DNA of 64,000 nucleotides from Lepidodermella squamata (taxonomy: Eukaryota > Gastrotricha). The position numbers and the translations under genes were made by a program. The stretch lies in NCBI GenBank assembly GCA_047495785.1, contig JBLDXI010000012.1:1240001-1304000 (forward strand), in the 5' to 3' direction. The notes beneath the pieces were generated by a model. The model made no database searches. It was not told where the DNA came from and saw only the letters and a program-made list of their open reading frames with translations. Below are positions 31,987 to 44,270 of the stretch, piece by piece. How positions within the stretch are numbered: the first letter of the stretch is position 1; each line of letters starts with the position of its first letter.

Positions 31987-34972
31987 ATGAAAAAGAGTTT
32001 GGCTTTGTTTATTTTCGTCGTCCTTAACACTGGCGCTGGTAACTTTCAAAATCGACTTGAATAACAAATATTAATTTTATTCATTTCCTACAGTTGTTGG
32101 TCAGCAAACCATTAAATCATACCCAGGGTTCAAATATTTCAATAAATCGTGGTGTCGAGGTGGAAATGGGAAACTGCTGAGCGCAATCGAGTTGGACGCT
32201 GATAAGTGCGCTAAGCTGTGTCTTGAATCGCCGTTAAGTATCGATGGGAGGGAGTGTTACGGGTTCAATTGGCGGCAGAAGGATGGGGTTTGTGCAACGT
32301 TCTCACAAGGCTGCCTATTCTCGGCTAATGCTGAGTGGGGCTTTTACCATCGATCTGAAATAGAGCCAGAACCGATTGTTGCAACTCTGACTCAGATTCA
32401 AACCTTAACCCCGATTACTGCTCGCCGAATAACTACTGCATCAACAAATGGTTTGTTGCGTGTTTAAGACTCCGACTCTATATTTATTTTTTGATCAAAT
32501 TAACAGAGTTCGAAACAGAGATGAGAACTACCGCAATTTCTCCAGCTATCATCACTGCAACAACTGGCTCAACCGCACCAGTTATGACTTCCACGCCCGC
32601 GAGCCAAATTGATACCACTCAGAGTACACGTACCACAACAACAGCTATTCCTGATGCCACAGCAGGACCGTCATGGAGGATTCGCAGAAATACCATATGC
32701 GAGCAGAACGATTTGTTTGAAGCCAAAGAATCCAGAACTGCGACAGGCTTGCGTAGTTGCCAGTCCATCTGCAACGCATGGAGCGATTGTTACGGATTTA
32801 CGTTGTTCTCTCCTGCCAGTGCATCAAACTCTCGATGTTTGATTATTCCGAACTTTGTTCAAGGATGCTCCTTTCGCACGGCAGCCGATGTCAATTTTTA
32901 CGAGAAAGTGCTTCAGGCGAGTCGTGTGACGTCGTCAACATTACCTTCAGCTTCAGGTATAAACTATTCACGGGATCTCTTATTCCTGATATGAAAACGT
33001 TTCAGAAGCCTCGTCAACGACCACTACTGGGAATCCTTCCGCGACATCTGAAAGTGAATTTTCTGGATTTGTGGCTTCTGATTCATTTAGGTGTACTGGT
33101 GATGAGAGTACGAGAATAAGCGTCCTACCTGATCGAAACGAGTGCGCTCGAGTATGTAGCAATGCTTTTGATTGCTTTGGCTTCAACTGGGACGGTTCGC
33201 AATGCGTGGTTAGGAGGTTAGGCTGCTCACTTTTGGCGTCAGACTCAAACTTCAGGTTTTATCGAAAAACTGCTCTTCTCACAACAACGTCATCAATCTT
33301 AACTACGCTGCGCTTTGTAACTTCCACAGCCAGTCGTCTAGTAACTAGCGAGTCAGCGCCATCCACTGAATCTCCAGCAAATGGATCACCAAGCCTGGCG
33401 TATCCCGGCTATAGAGAAATTGAGGCTTCCGAATGCACAGGAGACGATAGTACGCGAATCGCCGTTCTCTTGGATAGAAGTGACTGTCAGAAAAATTGCT
33501 CTAATGTCGTCGATTGCTATGGCTTCGATTGGGACGGCTGCCAGTGCGTTGTCAGAAGAATCGGATGCTCTCTCAAATCAGCGAATCCCTATTCCCGATT
33601 CTATCGGAAATCAATCACACCGGTCTCAGTGAGCACGGCATCAAGCGTTTCTACTAGGGTTAGTTCGTCGGTGTCACCTACTACTGCTTTCCAGGCAGTT
33701 CCACCGAATCTTATTTCAACCCCTGGAGCAATTATTCGCAACATACTGCAAAATTATGAGCTTCAGGAAGGAAAGAGATGCTCCGGTGGAAGTTTAATAG
33801 GATCTGGGACAAACCCCACTGATTGCGCCATACTTTGCGAAGGTGTGCTCTACTAGCCATTAATTTTGGAATCCTGGTGATGATTTTCCTTATATTCGCT
33901 GTTATATAGGCAATATTCGCTGCGCAGGATTCAATTTCGTGTCTGGGGCGACAATATGCGCAGCTCGCACAGACTGTTCAATAAATGACGATGAAAGTTC
34001 AACTTTCTACAGAAAGAAATCCACAGCGAGTAATCTTGGATCATCAGCAGCTTCCCCTGTTACGACATCTCCATCTTCCACAACTACGATATTGAAATCA
34101 TGCAAGTCTCACTTAGCCATAATCACATTCATGAAGTTTTATCTTTTTGAGCAGCCTCGGATGATTCAGACTGGGAGTCGGATCCTCAGTACCCAGGATA
34201 CCGAATTGCTCGAGGTAGACTTTGCAAGGGTTCAAACGCGATAGATTTTCGGGAATTCCCAAGCGACTGCGCGACTGCTTGTCGATCACAATCGTTTTGC
34301 TATGGCTTCAACTACCGCCCATTCGATAACTTGTGCTCTATGTTAACAGAAGGATGCACTGTGACCGTTGACAGCGCTGGTTCTTTTTACATGAAAAGTG
34401 GCTCTTTGTTGCAGATGGTAACGAGCCCGAGCTTGGATGCGCAAAGAAAGGAAGAAATTTCAACTGTCAGGACGACATCCATTGAAGATATATCATCCAT
34501 TCCTAACTCACCGCTATTGGATAACTTTTCGCCGTATGTTAACTCCCGTTGCACTATTCCAGATGATAGGGAAAATTATCCAAATGCTGATGCCTGTGCT
34601 GTGGCTTGTACTGCTCGAAAAGAGTGCATAGGGTTTACTTGGCGATTTTTAAACCCGCTATGTACTCTGCAGTTATCCTCTTGCGTTTCGAAACAATTTG
34701 ATAGAGGTAGCATATTTTACGAGAAAAAGATAACCTCTGCGTCATCGACTAGGGCTGTCGATAAATTCAACGCGATCCTTGGGAAAAGGTGCTCCGCTGG
34801 GACTTCTCGCGCTCTTTTGAGAACTCAGGGATTGAATGAATGTGCTACTGCATGTTTGGGCGATCAATCTTGCGATGGTTTCAACATTTTGGCTGACAAC
34901 AGCTGTACACTGAGAACCAGAGGTTGCCTACCGATGGATGAAGATGGGACAGCCTACTATCAAAAGCAATAA
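31987..34972 (+). CDS. Secreted protein with eight PAN/apple-like domains
   Basis: Six exons, 31987-32038, 32094-32450, 32507-32956, 33006-33842, 33910-34101 and 34155-34972, give 901 residues. All five introns are phase 1. The fourth has a GC donor (GCAAGT). Exon 1 encodes a signal peptide (MKKSLALFIFVVLNTGA). Eight modules follow the pattern C-x(n)-C-x3-C-x4-8-C-x-GF-x-W-x(n)-C-x(n)-C-x(n)-FYRK, for example DCYGFDWDGCQCVVRR and ECIGFTWRFLNPLC. They are separated by Ser/Thr/Pro-rich, probably O-glycosylated linkers (TTTTAIPDATAGPS). There is no membrane segment near the C-terminus. PAN/apple modules bind proteins or carbohydrates, so an extracellular matrix, mucus or adhesion role is plausible, though not shown. 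AATAAA lies at about 35110. Confidence 0.85.
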
Positions 34973-35873
34973 TGCTAAATCGCTTCACACATGCGAAACG
35001 CCATGAGAGAACTGGCTCTAATTCTATCGCAGGACTTCATAACGACTTTTGAATTCTGCATTGTTTAATTAGCAGCTTTGATCGGTCATTTAATGACAAG
35101 ATATTGTGCAATAAAAAATAATTCGGCTCTTTAAGATGGATGGAAGCAGATGATTCTAAAACTAAACCCAATCTTTTGGCGTGTAAGGATCATCGGCATA
35201 ACTCTAGCATATGGTAAGGTATAACGATCTCAAACACTCGAGTTTTATATTCTTGTGGCTATTGCTGGCCCGAGGCCAAGGAGGTCATCAGCGTGTTATT
35301 TTCTCTAGTTGGTTCTTGTTTGACAGTTGACAGATAGCACGTAAGTACCTAGCAATCCTTTGCTGAATGGGTGGGTTTTAAAGATCTCAATAAAACGAAG
35401 GTCGCATAGGTATATGATTGTAAAAGATCCGAGAACCCGACGAGGACGAACCGGAATACCAGTAGACTATATTGCTCCAGGTGAGCAAGTTGCAGGTCAA
35501 TCACTGCGATGAAACATTCGAATTGCACCGAAATTAAGACTGTTTCATTCAATAATTACGTTGCAATCAAAATGATTTGAAGCTGATATGATACGATAGG
35601 TTCTACGAGCGCGTCTCGTTATTTTCTGTTGTCTTAATAGCGTGTTAGCAAGAGCGTAGGAGAGAACTGCCTGCAAGCTAAAATAAGCAATACAATAAAA
35701 TAAAATATATTACATTTGGTTGAATATAGGGTTTGTAAAAATATAAATATAAATTTGGAAAACTCATTTAGTTCGGCACGTAGTTGCAGACGAAGGCGGC
35801 TTTGGTTCGCCGATGGGTAAGACCTTGTGAGAAGAAAGACTCAGAGTAGTATTAATATGCCTAAGGGACTTAG
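34973..35873. other. Intergenic, includes likely LINE 3' end
   Basis: The first part is the PAN gene 3'UTR with its poly(A) signal. The stretch at 35690-35760 is A/T-rich on the plus strand and may be the degenerate 3' tail of the LINE fragment that follows on the minus strand. I see nothing else. Confidence 0.4.
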
Positions 35874-36520
35874 CTATTCTTTTGTGAAGGACTCGGTCCC
35901 GCCTAGGTGGCGCCACCTCAGGAGGGTCCGGTAGTAGTGGCTGAGGCGGATGAGATGGCGCCGGCGGTTCGGTCTTTTCAGTCGAGCTGTTAGGTTTGCC
36001 TTGATGATGGCGTCGTATTTGGCCTGTTCGCGCAGGAATTCGAGCGTGGCTTGCCGGCACGCCTTTGAGGAAGCAGACAGCCTGATCTTCGCTGGCAGCT
36101 GATTCCACCACTGGTTGACCTTGGTTGGGAACGAGCGCTGGCCTGTGGCGAGCTTGCACGATGGCTTGACGTACTTCTTCCCGGTGACAGCGCCTCGAGT
36201 GTTGTCATGCTGTAGGTTCATCGGCTTGACTAGCGACGAGAGTGCCTCGGGGGTCTCAGGATCCCTGCTGCACTTCCGCATGGTTGTAGCCAGGTGGACC
36301 AGTCGTTTGCCTTGCAGATTCACCCATCGCAATCGCACGAGAACTTCATCGGCGGGCACGTCAGGACTGACGTCGAGAATGGCACGAACGGCTTTGTTTT
36401 GCGCGTGTTGAAGTCGATCCAGCTGGGTCTTGCAGCCTTGATCAATGACGGCGTCGCAGTAGTTGAATTTCGATCCAATGGTTCCGTCGTACATCATTGT
36501 TCGAGTCTTCAGGACCTAAG
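35874..36520 (-). mobile_element. 5'-truncated non-LTR retrotransposon, reverse transcriptase C-terminus
   Basis: A 207-residue open frame matches the end of CR1/Jockey/L2-type LINE reverse transcriptases: FNYCDAVIDQGCKTQLDRLQ followed by HAQNKAVRAIL, then HDNTRGAVTGKKYVKPS, GQRSFPTKVNQWWNQLPAKI and a final FLRE helix. The palm domain with the catalytic FADD-type motif is absent, so it is dead on arrival. The open frame is still intact, which suggests recent insertion. The 5' break is near 36520. Confidence 0.85.
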
Positions 36521-39500
36521 AGACCTAAGGCTGGAGGTTGAAAAATGTTCTTTCAACCAGTCAGTCTTCTGACTCAATCCCAGGTAGTCATTTGTACAAA
36601 ATGATAACAATGATCTAGGATTGGTAAGATGATTTATAGCATCGGCCACAGTCAGGAACTTTCCACTGATTGTGTAGAACAGTAGCCGAGCTATCAAAGA
36701 TTCTTTCGACGTGTTCGGCCAGGCGATATAACGGTCGAGTAACTTTCCTTAAATTTCATATTAATTAGGGCTATATTATATCAAAGAGCATATAAAGTTG
36801 CGCCATTTGCATTCGGTGGCGTTGATGTGCGAGGAGAAAGTCGTCAATGCAGTCGTCAAGTTTTAAAGCAGTTCAAAATTCGAACTTTCCGCTGATCTTT
36901 GCGATTCGAATCTGCGGCTTTGCAGATCCAATCGGCACTAGGTTTAGATTTGGTTGATTGAAGTAAACATTGAGTATGAAGAAAGCAGATTCTATAAATC
37001 ATGAGCACAACGTTACAAACCTATACCCGGATTAGTCTTGCCAGAATCCTGGTATTAGGAACCAGGAGCCCCTCGCGCATCGGTTTATTCGCTATGATAA
37101 TATCGCTTATTTTGAGATAATATTTATTCATTTTATTTTAATACATCTTCAAATTAAAAAATTTGAATTAAAATAAATAAAGTCATTTTTGCTGTCCACC
37201 AAGTCGAAAAAAATGCTGTGAACCGGGAGCCCGCCGATTTCGTTTTTGAAAGTCCTCACATTTCTGAACTTCTCTTGTTGGTCTTCAGCTTGTGGCTCTT
37301 GGCTTTAAAGAGTTTTTAAAGGGATGATGAATTGTTATCTTGGACTTATCAGGCTGCAGGCTGCAGGCTGCAATATGCAATATGCAATATTTCCCATCCG
37401 TCTTACGTTTCCTCTTTCCTCTCCCGAGTCGATACTTGTTTATCTTCCATCTTCCCCCGCGTCTCGTCTCTTTCTTCAGTCATTTGTTTAGGATACGTGT
37501 TATCTAGTATTTTTATTTCATAAGTGGCTGCGACTGAAATCTAATGAAGCTGTGTATACGAGAGAGCCTAACTAGTCGTTGAGTTGGGGTTATCGGTCAT
37601 CTTTCGACTTTTGATCACAGCCCCCTAAGTTTAATTTGGTGTGTTTCCATTTTCCTCGAAAGGTTCAAAGGTGCATATCTATGCTCGCTATGCTCTATGC
37701 CCACCCTTTAGCTTATTCTCAGACATTCTGCGCCCTTTAATGATGAGAGATAGGAGTTACTAGTTACTTTTTCACCCAAAGAAATCTGACAGTAACACTG
37801 TTAACAGAGTATGTGATGAGCACCAATTGTGGTTCAGCGCATGAGAACTGAGTTTTTTTAGAACGATTGGTATAGTGGTTATGTGTGGTGTTTGGTGTCT
37901 TACATTTAAAATCCAAGTGAACCTCCTCCACCCTCCACCACTAGTTTTTCTTGCACATTCTTGTCCTTTGTCGCTGGCAACGACTTTGATTTTTTTATCG
38001 TGAGCTTCTAATAGAAGCGTTTTACATTCTATGTAAGTATCTCGTTAACGTTTCCACAATCCTACGAAGCACTATTATGCCAATGTTTCGCAAATAATGA
38101 AGATTGAGCAGTGAGAGCTCCCCAACACTAAAATTACCCCATGAATCAATTATCTGCGATTAGACTTGCGGTGGACTTTCGATCACTGTCATTAATTTCG
38201 TTTTGTTTCTAGGCCATATTACTTGTTCCGCTACTTCTGGCCTTTTTCACTGCAAATTGAAATGGTGGTTCATAACATCCTGTAGATTTACGTGTGATTC
38301 ATCTCAGATTACTTTAAGAGAGTTGGTATTTTGAAGGCTTGTTAATAATACAGAGCCTTAGTGGAAATTGAACCTCGAATCTCACGCTGTCTCTCTCTCT
38401 TAATTTTTCACTCTGATCTACTGCCAAAGTGAAACGTTACCCAATTAGCAATGAACACAAGTTGACTTTTGGTTGGTTTCAATGCATTCAACTTGAAATG
38501 TATGATGATGGTCCGTTCTTCGACTGATTTTAGTGAAAGTAAGCTATCTGGACTTCCTAAGAATTGGGAGAATGTACTCTTGAGGTTTACCTATGCCTTG
38601 AAGTCTTCGTTCAATGTTCATTCCGAGTACTCGGGTGGGCCTACCATTCGAAAACACCAGTAGCAACGTGATATATTGCCGAAAATCATTATTTATTTTA
38701 GTTGCAATGTGCGCGGCTTTCCTTCTTGTTTGTTTATTTGTTTATTTATTAGCTCGAACTAAGTATTAGGAATACACAGCCCAGCGATATGCAATATTTT
38801 TTAAGGATTCTTGAGTTCACTCATTTAGCGCACCTGCCGCTGAAGTTATTTCCTCCGTAGTATTTTGCACTACAAGCTGCCTGTTATTCGTATGCATTTC
38901 GATCATTTGCGAGAGATGAATGCTGGCCGTCAACTTCTCCTGGGTTAGAATTATCATTCCTGTCCGATGAATCATTGCGCTGTTTATTGATATTTTTGCG
39001 CAATCTTCTGGTGTAGGATTGCCGTTGTTTTTATTTGGCGCATTGACGAGGGTCATTCGCGATCATTTTCTTGGCATTTGTGAGCGTAACTTCCTGTTCA
39101 GTTTGCTTCTCACGTCACTTCAGCGCGTCACTAATAGCCTTCCACAGCAAACATATTTATATCACGCAGTTATTTATCGCCTTTAGCCCTGCTATATATT
39201 TATAAATTGTGAGAGGTGGAATGCACGCACACGCAAACGACTTTAACTGGTCTACTACTCGCAGTTAACCAGTATTGTTGTTGAAAAGAATGACTCTTTA
39301 AAGGGCCGCGCCCTCATTCTGACCTCCTACAGGTGATACACGAGGCTTTGTACGCGGCCGAGTGGCCATGCGCCGACGTCTTTTATATTGACACAGGCGA
39401 CGACGGTACTTGACCGTGGCTTGTATGATTGTCATTGTTATTATTCTTTCATTTACTATATGTACTATTTACGTACAAATTGCAGTTTTCTTGTATCAAT

Positions 39501-40030
39501 GAATAGATGTTTTACGAGTGCAACTTTTTTCACGGTTTTGACGACGCCCTTTGAACGAGACAATCTGCTGATTTTATTGAGTGGCGAAGTTCAACTGACA
39601 TGGCCGACTACTACAGTGGTATGTGTGTCTCGATCCTCGTTAGAGCCGCCGAGGCGTCGCCTCTATCGATGTTTAATAATTATTCGATATGTTCGGGTCA
39701 CGAATTTTATTAAATCGGCTACTGCCCTCTAGCTGTAATAACAAGACTGCGGGCGGTCGTTCGCTCTGTTTATGCGAGTAAATTGATGCCAGGCCGAGTG
39801 TTACTAGTGGCTACTTTATAAACAGATGCATAGCGCCGCACCCTAATTCGCGATTTAATACATGGGGGTGTTAGGACCAGCCCATCTGCCGAAGATAATG
39901 TTGTCAAAACAAACGCGGCCAGGATAAGATTGATTGCTGCGAGTCGATATTAGTATATTTACAGTTATATACTTGCCATGTACTAATTTATTTTTTGTTG
40001 TTTATGGCTGCGATTGCAGAGCATGTGGTT
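36521..40030. other. 3.5-kb intergenic region
   Basis: No gene that I can support. A minus-strand 79-codon ORF at 39056-38817 is protein-like in composition but unrecognised and lacks a clear transcription context. A box-A-like tRNA sequence near 37869 lacks the rest of a tRNA. Microsatellite-like repeats occur at 37351-37390. Confidence 0.4.
37351..37390 (+). repeat. Two adjacent 7-bp microsatellites
   Basis: AGGCTGC is repeated three times and passes directly into AATATGC repeated twice plus a partial copy. The two heptamers share phase and end in TGC, so one array probably evolved into the other. Confidence 0.9.
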
Positions 40031-43000
40031 ATGACGCCCTCGCGCATTACGACCCCACGCGGGCCGTGCACGATCATTCAGGTGGAGCGCGTGCCGGCGT
40101 CGATGCTGGACACCTCGCGCGCCGCCGCCTCCTACGCCGGCCTTGTCGTTAACGAATCGGGCCAGCAGCCGTCGGCCACCGCCGGCCGCCTCGCCGACCT
40201 GCAGCTCGAGTTCAAGTGCTGGCTCGTCGATAAAGTCACATCCGCCAGCCACACGGTTCGTTGATTTCACTATATGCTTGCTGCTCGATGAGCGAAAACT
40301 TGTTTACCCTACGAAATAAACAGGAAATTCGGCGGTTGAAGTACTACTTGGTACCGGAGACGCCTCAGAAGGAGAAGGTTGCCTTCGAATTTTTCCGCGA
40401 TCTCATCAAACCGGAGGAATTCCCTCGAGACTACGTCGGTTTCGTTAAAAAAGTCATGAAATTAGTCCAACATGCCAAATATCGGCCTCTCCTGCGAGTC
40501 GACTGTGAAATGGAACCGGCAGGTGCTGAAGATCAAGAATTACCAGCTGGGCATGGTAAGCTAAAAAAATATGAAACATTACAAATTCAGAAAAAATATC
40601 AAAAATGAAGTGAACAAGCCAATATTTGCCCAAAAATGAAGATATTGTGTAGGATAATTTTACTAATTAATTGGCTGATAAATTAGTAAAAATAATTAAT
40701 CTATTATGAGAATCTGGAAATTCTTATTATTTTCTATAAGTAGATGTTGATTGAAAAAATTGAAAGTTAACTAAGAAAATAGTTCTACATTTTTTTTTAT
40801 AAATCGAAGAGTCTCTTATATAGAATTGAAAAAATTCACGCAAGCCACCTATGTAATGTTTTTTGAATAATGAAGAAAGGGATTTTTCGAAGTAATGCTA
40901 CGAAATTATTGCGTTATTGGCGATTTTTCTTCAAGCCGCCAAAAATTTCCGAGATCATTGAAATTTAGATGTGCTAAGAGTATGATACAATTTATATTGG
41001 ATTCCACTGTAAAAAACACTAAAAAATGTTCTAGTTGATTGATGTATGTGGTAGCCCTGAAGGCATCTTGCGGAGTACGTCTAGCCAATAATTTTTCGTT
41101 TTATGATGACAAAAGACGAGGCAACGAATTATAAATGGTTTAAAAAGCGTAAGTCCCTCACCTGATTAGCGCGGTGATCTGGCTTGTATTATCAGTTTTA
41201 TTTCCCTTATATTTTGAGCCATATTCATTACCTAGCGTAATTTTTCAAGTCCGCTATTTCAGATGCAAATTTGCTTCTTCTTTCGTTCCATTTATTATAA
41301 TTACAATATAATTACTCTGATAATTTGTTGTTCTATTAACACTGTTCTGTAACGCGTGAAGCGTTGTCGAAAAGCTCGAGCCTTCATCAAATCCAAGACT
41401 TCTGCGATGGTGATCTCGTGATTGAAGACGGCCGGTCTGAGGCGTCGCTTCCGACCGGTCTCGAAGTTGACGTCGATGAAGGTGATGATGATGATTGGTC
41501 TTGATGATGCCATTGCTGCCGTGTTGTTGTTCCATTTCTGAGTTTACTTCCTTGAATTAGCTCCTATCACCACCCTATAAAAAGCATGCTATAAACAGCC
41601 CATTTATTTTCAGTGGTGGGAAATGTCATGTCGTGGCGTTCACTTATGTATTTTTGATTGAAAAAATTGTTGAAGAACAGCTTTACGTGACGTGTTTTGG
41701 TTTCTGCTAATTTCCGAATCCAATTTTTACGAGGGAAAGGCGAAACCTTGCTAGTAGAAATACCTGTTTTTAGACTAGATTTAGAAATTTAATTGTGATT
41801 TTTTCTTTAAATTTACTTCACCCTGCATCTTGAGTCTTGTTACCGGTTTTTTTAAGCAAAAATGACCTTTCTATAGTTTGACGCATTTTAATTCGATTTT
41901 TCGATAATTTTTGTTTAATTTTATTTTACAGCTCGTCGGCCCGTTGAAGATTCTCGAACAACAGAAGAGCGGCTGCGAGACAATCTACTTCTAACCCTCG
42001 AATACGCCTATCCAAACGTACTATCAGTCGACGATTTTGTCAGGTGAGTCATTTTTAAAAAGTCGAAAGAAATTTTAAGGAGGATTTTTTTTTAGAATTT
42101 TGAAATGCGAACCTGGTCAAATTGTCGCGCAACTTCAGAGTCTAGCCTCGAAAAATCTTGTCAAGGACATGGAAAGCGGCCGGCTGTGGGTGCGAAATGC
42201 CGTCGATACATCGGCGAATGTTCAAATCGTGAAACAAATGCCGGTTTTCCACCGCGCCCAACAGCCGACTATTGCGATAATTACCGCGCTTTACTGCGAA
42301 AAACTCGCCGTTGACGCGATGATGGAGGAAAAAACGACTTTTGTGCGGTACAAATTGGAGGGAGAATCGCACGTTTACACGCTGGGTTACATTGGCGATT
42401 TTCGGGTTGTTTCCACGAAATTACCCGCGATTGGCCGGCATCAAGCCGCGCAAATCGCCTCGGGTAACACGACCACCCGCTTACTCGGCACTTTCAGCGA
42501 AATCGAGCACGTTCTGCTCGTCGGCGTTGGCGGCGGGGTGCCTCATTTTATGGATTTTCACAAGCACGTCCGCCTCGGCGATTGCGTTGTTTCAGTGCCG
42601 AATAGCCGGCGGTATATGTACTACTTCTGTGATAAGGTGTTGAAGGACGAACGGACCCAGGAATTGACGTATACCGTCAAAGGCTGGGGCGCGTCGAGTC
42701 TGGAATTGCAGGACGCGATTCGTTTAATCCAGGAAAGGACGTCTTCCGAGCCGAATTACGCGCCCTGGGAGCAGTTTGTCGAGGAGGGTCAATTAGCGTT
42801 GAATGACCAGGATTTGGATTTCAAACGACCGCCACCAGGGTCGGATCGTTTGTATATGAATATCGGCGAGGATGACGTTATTGAGGTGCAACACCCGCCT
42901 GTCCCCGAGGGCGCTATGGCCTACTACCGGCCGGGTATGCCCACGCTGCGCTACGGCCAAATCGGCTGCGGCAAACCGCTGGTGAAAAACGAAGTTTTGC

Positions 43001-43245
43001 GTCAAGATTTTGCGGCGCGGCAAAATTTGATTTGTTTCGATACGGAATTCGACCAAGTTATGGAGTCGATTTGCGGCAACCGGAAAGATTCATTCCTATT
43101 TGTTCGAGGCGTTTCCGACTATTTGGACGGGTCGCGGGGTAAGGATTGGCAACCGTACGCGGCGCTGGTAGCGGCGGCTGTTGCGAAATCAATCATTCTA
43201 TCGCTTCCAAATAACGCGCGTGGTTCAGGCTACTACCCGAACTAA
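40031..43245 (+). CDS. Winged-helix plus nucleoside phosphorylase/nucleosidase domain protein
   Basis: Exons 40031-40255, 40324-40555, 41932-42043 and 42096-43245 join in frame to 572 residues. Residues 1-150 form an unrecognised globular region. Residues of about 165-215 look like a winged-helix fold (LLLTLEYAYPNVLSVDDFV, GQIVAQLQSLASKNLVKD). From about residue 225 an alpha/beta nucleoside phosphorylase-like domain follows: IAIITALYCEKLAVDAMM, VLLVGVGGGVPHF, RLGDCVVSVPNS, a FDTE motif and VRGVSDYLDG with the aspartate used in MTA/SAH nucleosidases. PYAALVAAAVAKSIIL forms the last helix. The catalytic set looks present, so hydrolysis or phosphorolysis of a purine nucleoside is likely. The start is uncertain (40004 or 40031), and an acceptor at 40018-40019 favours 40031. 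AATAAA lies at 43473. Confidence 0.8.
41301..41535 (-). CDS. Possible small nested gene on the opposite strand
   Basis: In intron 2 of the nucleosidase gene, two overlapping minus-strand frames are open. The more protein-like begins at 41513 (MASSRPIIIITFIDVNFETG, then AVFNHEITIAEVLDLMKARA) and looks like a beta-hairpin plus helix. AATAAA on the same strand lies right after its stop. It could be a single exon of a larger gene or chance. No family is recognised. Confidence 0.25.
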
Positions 43246-44270
43246 TCAACTGGTTGAGAAGGAGGAGGGGTGAAAAAATAATTATAAACACTGCCATCAT
43301 TTTGTAGTACTTCTAACCCTGGTTATCATTATAAAAACGACTTGCGCGTATCCACGATTTTTTAACATCAAGAAAAACGGTGATTTTTTTGTTTTTGGTT
43401 TACTTTTCTCGTTCAGTTTCAGCTGTTTTTACTTGCTGTGTATATGGGAAATATAGTCATATCTTGTTCTGTAAATAAATAAATGCATCCGACAATGCCT
43501 GATATGATTCGATTCGGCATCATCCAGCCAAGGCTGCTACTACTTCTACCTAGAATTTTTCTATGATCGCAAAAAAGCTGAGGACTATTTCAATCAGATA
43601 ACAAAACTGCATGATGAATGTTCTTGTTTTTTTCAGTGCAAAAATCGAAGCGATAACCGCGTTATTACACATCAGTCTGTTCGCTTTTATCAAATATCAC
43701 ACAAAAATTGCGTCTTTTTCGTTCGTTTATTATTATTATTAATATTAGTCGCTGCATACTGAGTATAAATTGTTGTCGTTATTTCTGATGCGATTATATC
43801 GGCTATATATTATAACAATACTTTGAATATTCATACGAAAAATATATTAAAGTGAGATGAGAAAATGAGAATTTTTCTGAATTTTTGAAGCTGAAAAATA
43901 TACAATAAAATTTGTTGCCGACATTGATGCTACGATATTACCGTGTTTTTCCACTACCGCCGGTGCGAGTTGTTTTTCTGGCCATCATTATTATTAAGGC
44001 GGAACATTTCGGTACAGTTTTTATCGCACTCGAGTGCTATTAAAAATTAGCATAGCGCGGTGTGGCGGCGATGATTGATCGCCGGTGCGAAACCTGGCTA
44101 CAAAATAATGCAATTCCTAATACGGCACGCGTTATATTCTGAGCAAACAGCAATCGTGTCACATCTGATGCGCTGTTGTTCGCACATCTCAGCACAAAAC
44201 TCGATGATGAAAAATAATAATATCAGAAACTAATTTGCTTACAAACAGGTGAAGCACGGCACAAATAACA
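43246..44270. other. Intergenic region
   Basis: Contains the 3'UTR of the preceding gene and then AT-rich sequence with a TTATTA microsatellite near 43730. An acceptor (ACAAACAG, AG at 44247-44248) lies 22 nt before the next ATG. No gene is seen. Confidence 0.5.

Noticed and set aside
35764-36159. 131-codon minus-strand ORF overlapping the LINE fragment.
   Set aside because: It is in a different frame from the recognisable reverse transcriptase end and is Pro/Arg-rich, as expected for a GC-rich shadow frame.
36509-36697. Minus-strand ORF containing SFCTNDYLGL, like the alpha-oxoamine synthase (BioF/KBL) motif.
   Set aside because: Only ten residues match, nothing before or after fits the enzyme family, and it abuts a LINE fragment. 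Probably coincidence.
37861-37935. tRNA-like D-arm (TTGGTATAGTGGTTA).
   Set aside because: No matching acceptor stem, anticodon arm or GGTTCRANNCC T-arm follows. At best a decayed tRNA-derived remnant.
38817-39056. 79-codon minus-strand ORF with protein-like composition.
   Set aside because: No acceptor, promoter or homology that I can see. Length is within chance for this window.
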